Assembly (NCBI GenBank): GCA_038380435.1
Contig: JAWZYU010000129.1
Coordinates: forward strand, 657,501 to 721,500
Source of the DNA: Ryuthela nishihirai
Lineage: Eukaryota > Arthropoda > Arachnida > Araneae > Heptathelidae
Direction: 5' to 3'
Length of the DNA stretch: 64,000 nucleotides
Every line of letters starts with the position of its first letter. Positions within the stretch are counted from its first letter, which is position 1. This document shows positions 44,335-55,574 of the stretch, in pieces. A program made the position numbers and the translations under genes. The notes below the pieces were generated by a model that worked only from the letters and a program-made list of their open reading frames with translations, did no database searches and was not told the DNA's origin.

Positions 44335-45047
44335 ATTCACCATATTTTTTCAGAGAAAATAAAGGACAAATCACAAATTGTTTCATAATGAAAAAACAAC
44401 AGTTTGCATTTATTATAAAATATAAGCATATAATAGCATTTTAAGCAATCATAATTTGGATATTTTTCACAAGAATTAACTTTTCTTAACCCTTTCAAGT
44501 GTCTAGCCTGAAAAACAGGTTAACATCCAGAGGCCAAATTTAACTTTAGAACTTTTTTGCCAAATAATTAGTGAAAGGAATTATGGCATGTTATATGCCA
44601 AATTAATCAACATTTAAATCTGGATTTTTTCAAAATAAAATATTTAACCAAAAAGACCATGTTTCATTTTAATAGAACTTTTTTAGTCATGTAGTAAAAA
44701 AACGCATCTTGCAACACAAATAAAAATTTATAAAAAAAAAGAACTAATAGAAATGATTTCTAAATAAAAAAAAAAATTCTTGTTTAAAGAAAACATTTCT
44801 TCCATTCTTTCCACCTTTAAAAGAAAAATACAGTGCATATGAAAATCTTTAAGTATTCATTTGATTTTTATTAATTTAAACACATTTTTAATTATATAAA
44901 TGTTACTTATCTCGTATAAAAGTGTAAGTTAAAATAGAGTGGCGGCATGAGAAATAACTGAACTCCTAAAATTAGTGCTGCCTGCCTGTAAATTACGGGT
45001 TAATAGTAAAGTAGCAAAAACACCGAGATGACGCCAGTACATTGAAG

Positions 45048-45078
<31 letters not shown>

Positions 45079-45310
45079 ACTTTTATATATTTATTTTTTT
45101 TAAAACCAAACCGGTGAGTTTTATTTTGAAAAAAAAAAATTAGTTCTTATACTGAAAATCTTCCTTAGTATTTCCATAATAGTTAATATCAAAAATTATC
45201 AGCACAAGTTTTTTTAGGTCTCCTTAAAGTCATTACATGCACATAGCAATAAAAACAACACTGAGGAGAAAGGAAACAAATTGTAAATCCGTGCCTAGCA
45301 TAATACATAT
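44335..45310. repeat. AT-rich repeats: partner of 31445-31680 and an end of family D
   Basis: 44335-44490 matches 31445-31680. 44870-45050 (TGTTACTTATCTCGTATAAA, CCTAAAATTAGTGCTGCC, CACCGAGATGACGCCAGTAC) is a family D end in the orientation of 50660. The rest is AT-rich without a gene. Confidence 0.6.
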
Positions 45311-45315
45311 ACAGG

Positions 45316-45420
45316 GACGGGGGTGGCTTAGTCGGTAGCGAGCCAGGCTCGTAATCTGTAATTCCCAGGTTCGAGTCCCAGCTGGGTCAGCGTTGAGATT
45401 TATCTCCGCAAAAATTCGAG
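45316..45420 (+). mobile_element. SINE-A head fragment
   Basis: Has the A box with one change (TGGCTTAGTCGG) and the B box GGTTCGAGTCC, and stops after ATTTATCTCCGCAAAA. It is cut by the block shared with 25016-25140. Confidence 0.85.
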
Positions 45421-46250
45421 GAGTCATTTCAAACCCTAAACATTTAACCTCTAATGATTATTTTATTTCCCAATCCAAAGTGGCTTAACGTGTTAGGAAA
45501 AAGAGTGAAAATATCTTCATAAATATAATAAAGGAATAAAAAAACACCCCCTCAAGCATCTGCTTGCAACAGCGATCTGACAGGAGCCTGTCAGTTTCTC
45601 CGCCATAGTCGAAGGTCTGTGAGGATGGTGACCCCTTTGGTCATTTTAATACGCCACAGAGAAGATATGCGTTTGGTTGGGTTGTTTTATCTCTGACCGG
45701 TAGTTATTCGCACACCAGGGGCTAAATGGCGACGTCATAAAGAACCAGAGGGATCAGTTTAGGTTGCGGGAAGGTGACCGAATGGAACAGCTGTTATGAG
45801 ACAGATGAAAAAATGGAAGATTGGTTCCAGACGTGAAAAAAAAATACCCCCTGAAACAGCTGCTTGCCACAGAGATCTGACAGGAAGCTGTCAGTTTATA
45901 TGCCATAATAGAAGGTCTGTGAGGATGGCAGGACCTCAGCAGAAAAACGACACATAAATCCATGCCTTACCCGGGACTCGAACCCAGGTACCTTAGACGT
46001 GAAAACCGAATACAAATGAGTTGTTTTCAAACAAGTGATATCAAAATCTTGAAGTCTTTATTTCATTTTTATTAATTTTAAGACATTTTTAATTTCATAA
46101 ACTGAAAAGTTTTCAAATTAAAAGCTACCGGTTTGCTTTTAAAGAAAATAAATATATAAAGAATTCTTAAATATTTTTTGTTTTTTTTTTTACCTTTGTC
46201 GTGTTTTTTAACTCTGTAGTTCCCAGGTTCGAGTCCCAGCTGGGTCAGCG
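45421..46250 (-). repeat. Composite block shared with 24.0-25.1 kb and 61.2-62.0 kb
   Basis: In order: CCTCTAATGATTATTTTATT, SINE-B (45540-45640, reverse), SINE-A 3' part (45670-45810, reverse), SINE-B (45845-46000, reverse) and a tail with ACAAGTGATATCAAAA and TTTAAAGAAAATAAATATAT. The same order occurs at 61200-62000 in the same direction, and at 24000-25130 inverted with changes. Confidence 0.75.
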
Positions 46251-46388
46251 TGAGATTTATCTCCGCAAAATTCTCCACCGTGCTCACGGTCAGTAGGGGA
46301 CACCGGTGGGCTTGGAAAGACCGCCGTCCTTCGGATGGGGCGTTAAGCCTTGGCCCCGTGTGTGGGAGAGCCATACCCTGTGCACGTG
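46211..46388 (+). mobile_element. SINE-A, truncated at both ends
   Basis: Starts inside the head (GTAGTTCCCAGGTTCGAGTC) and ends at ACCCTGTGCACGT, where family D begins. Confidence 0.8.
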
Positions 46389-46403
46389 CGCCATAATAAT
46401 AAG

Positions 46404-47880
46404 AAATTGGAGAAAACACAGAGATGACGTCAGCAACGCGGTTCCGGTTACTTCAAAACATAATTTCTATAATGTGAACAGGAAAAGCATTTTCAGTGTC
46501 TCGTGAAAGCCATAGAACAAAACTATATTGTGAAATAACAGTTTATTATTCAGTTCAACACATTTTCCAAAACATATTTTCTCCTGAGGTCACTCACAAT
46601 ACCTATCTGATGGACGAAATAAAAGGTGACATTGGCATAATACCTTAGTAGCCAAATATCTTATTCGATATCATTTGCCTTAGATATCTCTCACACCTGT
46701 ACGACCTACGTGTAATATGGAATATAAAAACGTTGGTTGCCGTAATATATAAATCACGAACGCTGGAATATTTAACACGCAAAAAAAAAAATACATTAAA
46801 CGCAAAGTTGACATGAAACCTCAAATCACGTTCGGATTTCAGTTTTACTCTTAATAATTAGTGTATTGCACAGGATAATTATTTTCCATCTTGGCATTTG
46901 TAAAATTATCTTATCGTTCTTAACCCTAGAAACGCAAATAACGTAGTTCATTTCCATAGCTACAATTAATGGGAACCCTATTTCGTGTCAACACAAATAT
47001 TTCGTACTCAATTCCTATTTATAGAAATATAATTGCAATTCTTTATTTCATCTCTCAATAAATAAGTTTTACCCCACCATTCACTATAAAACGAAATATT
47101 TATTCACCATAATCATAATTTTTAAACACTGCAAACGTTCGGAAAAAGGGTTAAGGTGCGATGCCAATCCATTCCTATTTTTCTATCTTATTACACCACG
47201 ACGTGCACATAACTTTTAATTTTCATTTCTGGGCCAAAATAATAATATTAATTTTGAGATTAGTCGCAAAAACCAATTTTTTTTTAGCGAAAATGACTTT
47301 TCAAAAACCGGAATTTCCAAAGCTTTAACGGTTGGTAAACGTACGTAAAGCCCTTCCACATCGCAGTACATTACTAAAATCTTACCCAAAATATATAAAA
47401 CAAAAGAATGGTTACTTCCTCCGTGGATCATACGAGGGCGAGAAAAAAAAAATCCAGTGGAACTACTCAAAAAACCTTGCAATGCGAAACTCAAAGTATG
47501 CAACTTCCAACTTTTATTACGGCTTCACAATGTTTCGTCTATACTTCTCCGAAACTTTATATAACCATTTTTCTTCTCTGTAGGTAGAAAAATAAAAATG
47601 CATCTTACGTATCTGAGATGATCGAAACATAATATAAAAATATTCCTTAAATAGGAACATTGTTACGATTAAAAAAAGCATTTTTAAAACTTCAACGTGG
47701 CTGTAATATATATTATGCAAAATCTACTGGCAACACAACGAAACAGTACTCCGGACGTCATCTCTGTGTTTTTGCTACTTTATTATTAACCAGTATTCAC
47801 AAGCAGCACTTACTTTACGAGTTCACTTATTTCTCATGCCGTCACTCTATTTTAACTTACATTTTTATACGAGATAAGTA
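46404..47880 (+). mobile_element. Dispersed family D, most complete copy (~1.4 kb)
   Basis: Left end AAAACACAGAGATGACGTCA (from 46411) and right end GACGTCATCTCTGTGTTTTT (to 47773) are inverted repeats of each other over about 19 bases, and AATAATAA-rich flanks extend the similarity outward. The interior matches 57660-58420 in reverse (TCACGAACGCTGGAATATTT, CCTACGTGTAATATGGAATA) and the 22440 family. There is no transposase frame. A non-autonomous terminal-inverted-repeat element is the simplest reading. Each end carries the CRE-like GACGTC core. Confidence 0.75.
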
Positions 47881-47885
47881 ATAAT

Positions 47886-48085
47886 AATAAAAATACCCCC
47901 TCAAGCAGCTGCTTCCCACAGAGGTCTGACAGGAGCCTGTCAGTTTATATGCCATAGTAGAAGGTCTGAGAGGATGGCAGGACCTCAGCAGAAAAACAAC
48001 ACATACAACCATGCCTTATCCGGGGCTCGAACCCAGGTCCCTTAGATCAGTAGCCAAGCGCGCTAACCACTAGGCCATTGAACGG
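47886..48085 (-). mobile_element. SINE-B, full length
   Basis: The sense strand starts TGGCCTAGTGGTTAGCGCGC and has B box GGTTCGAGCCC, CTACTATGGCATATAAACTG and AGCAGCTGCTTGAGGGGGTA, then a TTTTTATTATTATTAT tail. It lies directly against the family D end. Confidence 0.9.
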
Positions 48086-48169
48086 CTATAAGTAACATTT
48101 ATATAATTAAAAATGTATTTAAATTAATAAAAATCAAATGAATATTTAAAGATTTTCATATCTATTTTT

Positions 48170-48500
48170 TCATATGCACATTATTTTTTTTAAAGGTTTA
48201 TTTTTTTACACGGTTTTCTCGGGAATTGGGTGCATTGAATTAGATTATTCCTATTGTTTATTAAGAAGGATTTATTTATTTTTTTTAATTTGAGTCGTTA
48301 GCGCGCTTGGCTACTGATCTAAGACAGATGGGTTCGAGTCCCGGGTATGGCATGGCTGTTTTGTGTCGTTTTTCTGCTGAGGGCGTGGCATCCTCTCAGA
48401 CCTTCTACTGTGGCATATAAACTGACAGGCTCCTGTCACACCTCTGTGGTAAGCAGCTGCTTGAGGGGGTATTGATTTATTTATTTATTTATTTATTATT
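48170..48500 (+). mobile_element. T-rich block and SINE-B
   Basis: Block TTTTTTACACGGTTTTCTCG, then head GAGTCGTTAGCGCGCTTGGC, B box GGTTCGAGTCC, body and a tail of (TTTA) repeats at 48472-48500. It is the inverse of 50270-50620. Confidence 0.88.
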
Positions 48501-48682
48501 AAATGTTGAGAAACATCCTGAAACAATTTTTAGAGAATATAATAGCAGGAATACGATGTGATGCATACGAATAAACCTCTTTGTAAGCTGGATGCTTTTA
48601 AATGTAAACAGAATCAATTTGAATATCTGACTGGAATTGCATAGAATAAAATGCATATGATATCATATAGCGATCAGAGTTG

Positions 48683-48810
48683 GTAGTTTTACATGTGATC
48701 GGCATTTTTTTGGTAGACAATGGGCTTAACGGCAAGGTCACGAGGACCCCGAAGGTTCAGAGAAGGTTGGGGGAGGAGCCTCACTGGAACAGCTGTTGGG
48801 AGACAGATGA
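48683..48810 (-). mobile_element. SINE-A 3' part
   Basis: Diverged 3' end (GTAGTTTTACATGTGATCGG) up to GTTGGGAGACAGATGA, then cut. Confidence 0.7.
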
Positions 48811-48909
48811 CTTATTTGCAGAATGACTGCAGACTAAACTTGTCTGCAGAAATGACTCCTAAGTATCATTTCGAAGACTCCCGGAAAGACCTTAATAACA
48901 CAAATAACC

Positions 48910-49740
48910 ATATCTAAATTATGGAACAGCTGTTATGAGACAGATGGTAACCTCCCATCCAACGTTTTATTTAACCTGCACAGGGTATGATACATACAGA
49001 ATTTCTACACTATCTTATTGTGATTTACATCAGTTTTTATTCTAACAATATTAAGATTTTAAGACATTTTGGTATTTTTTGTCTTCTACTATTGACTTTG
49101 GTAACTTTACTCTTATGACGTCATATCTTTGAACTTTATGTATATATAATAGAGCAGTGGTTCTCAAAACCTTTTAGGCCTCACGTACCTTCTGGAAAAG
49201 TGTATGTTACTGGCGTACCCCATGTATAGATATAGTTATACTATAAGAATTGGAATAAAATAAAACGTGTATATATATACACACACACATTCTTTATTGT
49301 AAAATTTTCGATCAAAATATTATCAGATTTATTCCGGATATCGGAGCAATCTTCCGATGTCTGTCGTTTTTAAAATGTTCGGTAATATATGGTCAGTGAC
49401 TTAATTGTTTATACGAGAGTTGTTAAAGCTAAAACTAATTCGTGACGGAAATGGAAATTACGAAACAAAAGGCGTATCCGGTTTAACGATTCGAAAAGCA
49501 TTGTTGTGTCTTCGATTCTTTAGCATAGAAGCTGTTTTATTCGATTCTTTTTCATCGTGAAAGGTTATTTATTTTTTTAAAAGTCTCATCGTATGATGAC
49601 AAGGAACTGTTTTAGGTGCATTGTAACAGTTACTAGTGAATATAGAACTTAGGTTTTCAACTGAAATATATTTCATTGGTTAGATGTCGTTATTTGTGTT
49701 ATTAAGAGCTTTCCGGGAGTCTCCGAAACGACACAGAGCA
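48910..49740. repeat. Direct repeat with a hAT-like terminus, partner 54450-55260
   Basis: Both copies share GTAACCTCCCATCCAACGTT, CAGTGGTTCTCAAAACCTTT (49154 and 54668), ATGTTACTGGCGTACCC, TTTATTCCGGATATC and TTAAGA-CTTTCCGGGAGTCT. CAGTGGTTCTCAAA followed by GCGTACCC is typical of hAT terminal inverted repeats. The opposite terminus is not recognisable in the window and no transposase is present. Confidence 0.65.
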
Positions 49741-49794
49741 GTCATTTCTGCACGTAAGTTGCAGGTTTTGTAACCAAAACTAAAACTCCTTTAT

Positions 49795-49938
49795 TTATTT
49801 ACTAAAAATGGAATGGAACCCGGCGACCGACGCAGAATGAATTTGGCTAATATTCTAGGAGTACAGCGCTTGGGGGAAAAAAAATTGCCAACTGCACACG
49901 GTGTTCCCAGGTGGTCACCCTCCCAAGTACTGACCGCG
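49795..49938 (-). mobile_element. 5S-derived SINE, truncated
   Basis: Body and tail with the last ~50 bases of the 5S head (GGTCAGTACTTGGGAGGGTG, CACCGTGTGCAGTTGGCAA). The head is cut at 49938, where a SINE-A fragment begins. Confidence 0.85.
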
Positions 49939-50262
49939 AGGGGACACACTGGACAGCTGTAGGAGACAGATGGAAGACTCCAGTCAAGGCCGTCCAGCGT
50001 GTTCTTTAACGTTGGGTAGTTTTACCTCTAAACGGCACTTTTTTTGCATGGAATGAGCTGAATGGCCAGGCCACAAGGATCCTGAAGACTCAGGGAAAGG
50101 GGACACACTGGACAGCTGTAGGAGACAAATGGCAGACTCCAGTTAAGGTCATCCAGCGTGTTCTTTAACGTTGGGTAGTTTTACCTGTAAACGGCACTTT
50201 TTTTGCATGCAAGAGCTGAATGGCCAGGTCACAAGGACCTTGAATGGCCAGGTCACAGGATG
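49939..50262 (-). repeat. Tandem SINE-A fragments
   Basis: The segment from GGGGACACACTGGACAGCTG through TCTTTAACGTTGGGTAGTTT to the 3' part is present twice (about 49939 and 50098), with a further short repeat of GAATGGCCAGGTCACA near 50240. Each junction fuses the middle of one copy (TTCTTTAACG) to the 3' end of the next. Confidence 0.8.
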
Positions 50263-50269
50263 TTTCTCA

Positions 50270-50280
50270 ACATTTAATAA

Positions 50281-50311
<31 letters not shown>

Positions 50312-50620
50312 ATACCCCCTCAAGCAGCTGCATACCACAGAGGTGTGACAGGAGCCTGTCAGTTTATATGCCACAGTAGAAGGTCTGAGAGGATGGCACG
50401 CCCTCAGTAGAAAAACGACCCAAAACAGCCATGCCGTACCCGGGACTCGAACCCAGGTGTCTTAGATCAGTAGCCAAGCGCGCTAACGACTCAAATTAAA
50501 AAATAAATAAATAAATCCTTCTTAATAAACAATAGGAATAATCTAATTCAATGCACCCAATTCCCGAGAAAACCGTGTAAAAAAATAAACCTTTAAAAAA
50601 AAATTCCAGTGCATATGAAA
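50270..50620 (-). mobile_element. SINE-B with T-rich block
   Basis: (AAAT) tail at 50279-50313, body, head with B box GGTTCGAGTCC, then the T-rich block (GGTGCATTGAATTAG reversed). Mirror copy of 48170-48500 about 2 kb away. Confidence 0.88.
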
Positions 50621-50659
50621 AAATAGATATGAAAATCTTTAAATTAATAAAAAACAAAT

Positions 50660-51320
50660 AATAGTTAAACACATTTTTAATTATATAAATGTTACTTATC
50701 TCGTATAAAAGTGTAAGTTAAAATAGAGTGGCAGCATGAGAAATAAGTGAACTGCTAAAATTATTGCTGCCTGTGAATACGGGTTTAATAATAAAGTAGC
50801 AAAAACACCGAGATGACGTCAGGAGAACTGTTTCGTTGTGTTGCCAGTAGATTTTGCATAATATATTACAGGCTCGTTGAAGTTTTAAAAATGCTTTTTT
50901 TAATCGTAACAATGTTCCTATTTAAGGTATATTTTTATATTATGTTTCGATCATCTCAGATACGTAAGATGCATTTTTATTTTTCTACAGAGAAGAAAAA
51001 TGGTTGCATAAAGTTTCGGAGAAGTATAGACGAAACATTGTGAAGCCGTAGTACAAGTTGGAAGTTGCATACTTTGAGTTTCGCATTGCAAGCTTTTTTG
51101 AGTTGTTCCACTGGATTTCTTTTTTTTCTCACCCTCGTACGATACACGGAGGAAGTAACCATTCTTTTGTTTTATATATTTTGGGTGAGGTTTTAGTGAT
51201 GTACTGCGATGTGGAAGGGCTTTACGTAGGCAGCAACCATTTATACGTTTACGTTGAACCGTTAAAGCTTTGAAAATTCCGGTTTTTTAAAAGTCATTTT
51301 CGCTAAAAAATTTGGTTTTT
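50660..51320 (-). repeat. Dispersed family D, inverted copy
   Basis: Landmarks ACACCGAGATGACGTCAGG, TTTCGTTGTGTTGCCAG, GAAGTATAGACGAAACATTG and GTTAAAGCTTTGAAAATTCC match 22440-23090 and 47160-47880 in reverse. No conserved frame. Confidence 0.8.
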
Positions 51321-52054
51321 GCGAGATTTGAAGCTGGAAATTACATACCATTGCACTGTTTCGTTTGAGCTCAAATAACTACGTTTTATTAATTTAATTA
51401 TAAAACTTTACAGGTTTTACTAACAATTGTGACACCGTGGAGACACCCAATTTATTGAAATTAAATCATCACGGCCATGATACGTTTTATAGGATAAGGT
51501 CTGCCGCATTACTAAATACAATCTCAAAACATATGCGGTCAGAAGGAGTAAAGATGGAAAAAGCAATGGTCAAGTCGTTAGGTGTCCATGCTGCGAATAT
51601 GAAATTTTGAGGATTGAGTCACACTTCGGTCAACGTTAAGATTTAATCCCGTTGTTCTGCGAATGAATAAGGAAACACCAATAGGTTTGCAAAGTCGCTG
51701 TGAAGTTAACTCATGGTTGACCTATGCAGGAAATAAATGCTCCCCCTCCCCCTCCCAAAAAATAAAAAAAAATTATTTCTTATTCTACATGCGGCCCAGT
51801 TTATGTTAAATCTTAGGAACGTGAGGCCCGAACGCAACAAGATCCATGTCACATGAAAACTCGTTAAGTAGGTAATGCTGCTGTCCATAAAACTAAAAAC
51901 CTTCGTTTACTTTCCCCTCAAAATTGAAGAAATTTACTAGTCAGTACATGTTCTGACAGCAAAGAATTACGAATTTCATATGAAATGGAAGCTCGTAGGA
52001 GGATCCGTGTGTGGGAAACATCCATACCCTGTACATGTTAAACACGCTGTATGC

Positions 52055-52407
52055 CCTTGATTGGGCTTAGTAGGTAGCGCACCAGGCTTGTAATCTGCAG
52101 TTCCCAGGTTCGAGTCCCAATTGGGTCAGCGTTGACACATATCTGTGCACAACTGTCCGCTACTGCCCCGATGGGCTTGGAAAGGCCGTCGTCCGTCAGA
52201 TGGGACGTTAAGCCGTGGCTCCGTGTCTGGGAGAGCCATACCCTGTGCAAGTTAAAGACACTGGATGGTCTTGACGGGAGGCTACCATCTGTCTCCCAAC
52301 AGGTGTTTCAGTGGGTCCCCTCCCCCCCAACCTTCGAGGTCCTTGAGACCTGGCCATTTAGCCCATGGTGTGAAAAATAATGCCGCTCACGGGTAAAACA
52401 ACCGAAC
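52055..52407 (+). mobile_element. SINE-A, nearly full length
   Basis: A box is mutated (GGGCTTAGTAGG), B box GGTTCGAGTCC intact; the body has small deletions (GTTAAAGACACTGG); the 3' end is GGGTAAAACAACCG. Confidence 0.85.
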
Positions 52408-52558
52408 CCTTGAGAGGCGGAAAAGCTGGAATTGGCATTTCGAACGTGTCGAGTGTTACCAGTAAACTCTGACGATGGTCTTAAATTCGTACCTTACATA
52501 TATAGTTTTTGTTCGAGATACGTAGAACCATTGCAGGTTTTGCAATCAAAGGAAATTC

Positions 52559-52777
52559 TCCTTTATTTATTTACTACAAATGGAATGGAACCCGGCGACC
52601 GACGTAGAATGACTTTGGCTAATATTCTAGGAGTACAGCGCGTGGGGGGGAAAAAAAATGTCAACTGCACGCGGTGTTCCCAGGTGGTCACCCTCCCAAG
52701 TACTGCCCGCGCCCAAAGCTGTTTAACTTCGGGGATCAGACGAGAACCGGTGCTTTCAGCTTGGTATGGCCGTTGAC
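52559..52777 (-). mobile_element. 5S rRNA-derived SINE, full length
   Basis: Head 52661-52777: GTCAACGGCCATACCAAGCT, ACCGGTTCTCGTCTGATCCC, GGGCGCGGGCAGTACTTGGG and AACACCGCGTGCAGTTGAC. Body and AAATAAATAAAG tail as at 29027. Different substitutions in the two heads show independent ageing of mobile copies. Confidence 0.88.
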
Positions 52778-52927
52778 ATTCCAATTCTTTCTTATCTGCC
52801 TTATAAAGTTACTCGCATTATCAATAACGGAACAATTCTTAAAGCAGGGAATCAGTTATTAAATGGCGTGGAATAGTGCTAAAGGATTTCCTTCACGATA
52901 GTATTTCATAGATTTATATAAATAAGT

Positions 52928-53125
52928 AATAAAAAAATAAATACCCCCTCAAGCACCTGTTTGCCACAGAGGTCTGACAGGAGCCTGTCAGTTTTTATGA
53001 CATAGTAGATGTTCTGAGAGGATGGCAGGACCTCAGCAAAAAAACAACATGCACATCCATGCCTTACCTGGGACTCGAACCCAGTTCCATTGGGTCACTA
53101 GCGAAGCGCGTTACGCACTCGGTAT
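52928..53125 (-). mobile_element. SINE-B, near full length
   Basis: Body, head with GGTTCGAGTCC and AGTGCGTAACGCGCTTCGCT, and an AAATAAT-like tail at left. Confidence 0.88.
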
Positions 53126-53261
53126 ATTTAAAAAAAAACTTTTAATACTTATTGATTCGTTTTAAAATGTTTAAATTTAAACTTTTACGGTGGTTAATAT
53201 AGAATTGATATTAACATTTTTTTCGACATAATAGCGTACAATTAAACGTAACACAGAAAAG

Positions 53262-53335
53262 TAATAAATAAATAAAAAATAAATAAATACCCCCTCAAGC
53301 AGCTGCTTGCCACAGAGATCTGACAGGAGCCTGAT
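53262..53335 (-). mobile_element. SINE-B tail fragment
   Basis: (AAAT) tail, CTCAAGCAGCTGCTTGCC and ACAGGAGCCTG only; it interrupts the segmental repeat. Confidence 0.8.
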
Positions 53336-53529
53336 AATTATTTATATTTCATCACCCTACTTCTGCGACCCATCCGAAGAGAGTAGACTTAATTACTTTC
53401 AGAGAGCAAGTTTGTTTTTCATTTCTTTGTTTGTTTCAACGACCGAGAGGCCATTTCTTACAACGCCGTGGACTACCAAACCAAAGGTTTCTGAAACTCT
53501 AAACATTTCTCAAGAATCTGCGTAAGTGA

Positions 53530-54340
53530 AAATATCTGATCCACACATCCCTTACCTCTTTCTGAATCCACATTGCTCATAACGCAATTGCCTGTCAACC
53601 AGATTCTTAATTCTATTAAGCACAATCATGGAAAGAACTTTACCTGGAACAGAGAGTAGGCTGATACCCCTATAGTTATCACAAGCACTGCGATCACCTT
53701 TTTTGAAAAGAGGGATAACAATAGCTCTGGTAAAATCCTTAGGAACCATGCCTTTATCATAAAAGATATTCAGAATTTCAGTCATCCAAGTGGTAACCGA
53801 AACATTCCCAGTTCTGAGCATTTCTGTAGTAATTTCATCTATCCCTGGGGATTTATGAAGTTTAAGCTAAGTAACCTATCATGGTAAGCTTTGGCTATCA
53901 CTGGGTCTTTCAGATGCTTCAGTATTAAAAGCAAATTTTTTAACCCTAGCACAAAACTTTTTAAGTTTAAGTTGCAAGACACTTTTAATAAGATAAAGGT
54001 CAGATCCAATTTCAATTCCCCTATATGACCTGGTATTCCTAACAGAACTAGCCCATTTGATGTTAATTAATATATAATCAGTTATATTCTTATGCAGCCC
54101 ATCGGGTGAAACCCATGTGTACTTATCTATGTCGCAGTGTTTGTAATAATTGTTAGTTATTCTGAATCCATTGAGTTTACTTACCTGCAGGAGACGCTGC
54201 CCATTGCCATTGCAGCTACCTATACCAAAAGGGCCTATTACTCCTCCCCAAAGGTCAGAGTCAGTATCAACTTTGGCATTGAAGTCACCAAGAACAAGAG
54301 TACAAGTTCCTTTCTTGACAGAATTCAAAATATCCTGAAG
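53530..54340 (-). pseudogene. RTE-like LINE: endonuclease and RT start, truncated
   Basis: Endonuclease 54328-53879: CTLVLGDFNAKVDTDSDLWG, FGIGSCNGNGQRLLQVSKLN, YTWVSPDGLHKNITDYILIN and EIGSDLYLIKSVLQLKLKK (SDH changed to SDL). RT start 53821-53552: WMTEILNIFYDKGMVPKDFT, IVIPLFKKGDRSACDNYRGI and LLSVPGKVLSMIVLNRIKN, ending FRKR at a stop. Sequence between the two domains is deleted. In intact relatives these parts form one protein that nicks and copies at the target. It is the best-preserved copy of the family seen at 18325 and 21355. Confidence 0.87.
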
Positions 54341-54356
54341 TTGTTCATAAAATGCG

Positions 54357-55260
54357 TTTGGTTGGGTTGTTTTATCTCTGACGGGTAGTTATTTGCACAC
54401 AAGGGTCTAAATGGCGACGTCATAAAGAACCAGAGGGATCAGTTTAGGTTGCGGGAAGGTGACCGAATGGAACAGCTGTTATGAGACAGATGGTAACCTC
54501 CCATCCAACGTTTTATTTAATCTGCACAGGGTATGATACATACAGAATTTGTACACTATTTTCTTGTGGTTTTCACCAGTTTTTATTTTAAGAATATAAG
54601 TTTTTACAACATTTTGATATTTTTACGCTTATGACATCATCTCCTTGAATTTATATATATATATAATAGAGCAGTGGTTCTCAAAACCTTTTATGCCTCA
54701 CGTAACTGCTGGAAATGTGTATGTTACTGGCGTACCCGATGCATCGATAAAGAAAACTATAGTTATAAGAATGGGAATAAAATAAAACATATATATATAC
54801 ACACATTCTTTATTGTAAAATTTTGAATGAAAATATCATTACCAGATTTATTCCGGATATCGCAGCAATCTTCTGATGTGTGTCGTTTTTAAAAAGTTCG
54901 GTTTATACGAAAGTTGTTAAAGCTAAAATGAATTCGTGACGGAAATGAAAATTACGAAACGAAAGGCGTATCCGGTTGGACGATTCGAAAAGCATTGTTG
55001 TGTCATCGATTCTTTAGGATAGAAGCTGTTTTATTCGATTCTCTTTCATCGTGAAAGGTTAATTATTTTTTTAAAAGTGTCATCGTATGATGAGAAGGAA
55101 CAGTTTTCGATGCATTGTAACAGTTAGTAGTGAATATAGAACTTAGGTTTTCAACTGAAATAGATTTCACTGGTTATTTAGATATGGTTATTTGTGTTAT
55201 TAAGAACTTTCCGGGAGTCTTCGAAAAGACACTTAGGAGTCATTTCTGCAGATACGTTTG
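54357..55260. repeat. SINE-A 3' part and repeat with hAT-like terminus
   Basis: 54357-54545 is the diverged SINE-A also found at 24680 and 45670. From 54450 to 55260 it follows 48910-49740 in direct orientation. The frame at 55258-55452 just beyond has no recognised domain. Confidence 0.65.
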
Positions 55261-55574
55261 GTCGAAATAGCATTTCATCAATTACGAATAGTTATGGAAT
55301 ACAACGGACTCGTTTATGACGGCATCGTACTGTTGCAAGTAACGTTCACTTCAGTGAACTCTTATTACGACGGATGTTATGCAAATATGACTTTACAGAA
55401 ACCATCGGTGTTCGCTTTTCTAACCGATATAACGATGGGGTGTTTAACGTGAAGTTTTTTTTTTTTTTTTCAAATTAAAACCTACCAGTTTGGTTTTAAA
55501 AAAATTAAATATATCAACAATTCTTAAATTTTTTTTGCTATTTACCATAAAATTACCTCGCCTTATTAATGAAC

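Larger units (their letters stand above)
51320..53480. repeat. Segmental repeat, partner 27300-29640
   Basis: See 27300-29640. This copy is interrupted by SINE-A (52055), SINE-B (52928 and 53285) and carries its own 5S-type SINE. A C-rich/A-rich low-complexity patch lies at 51740-51775. Confidence 0.7.
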
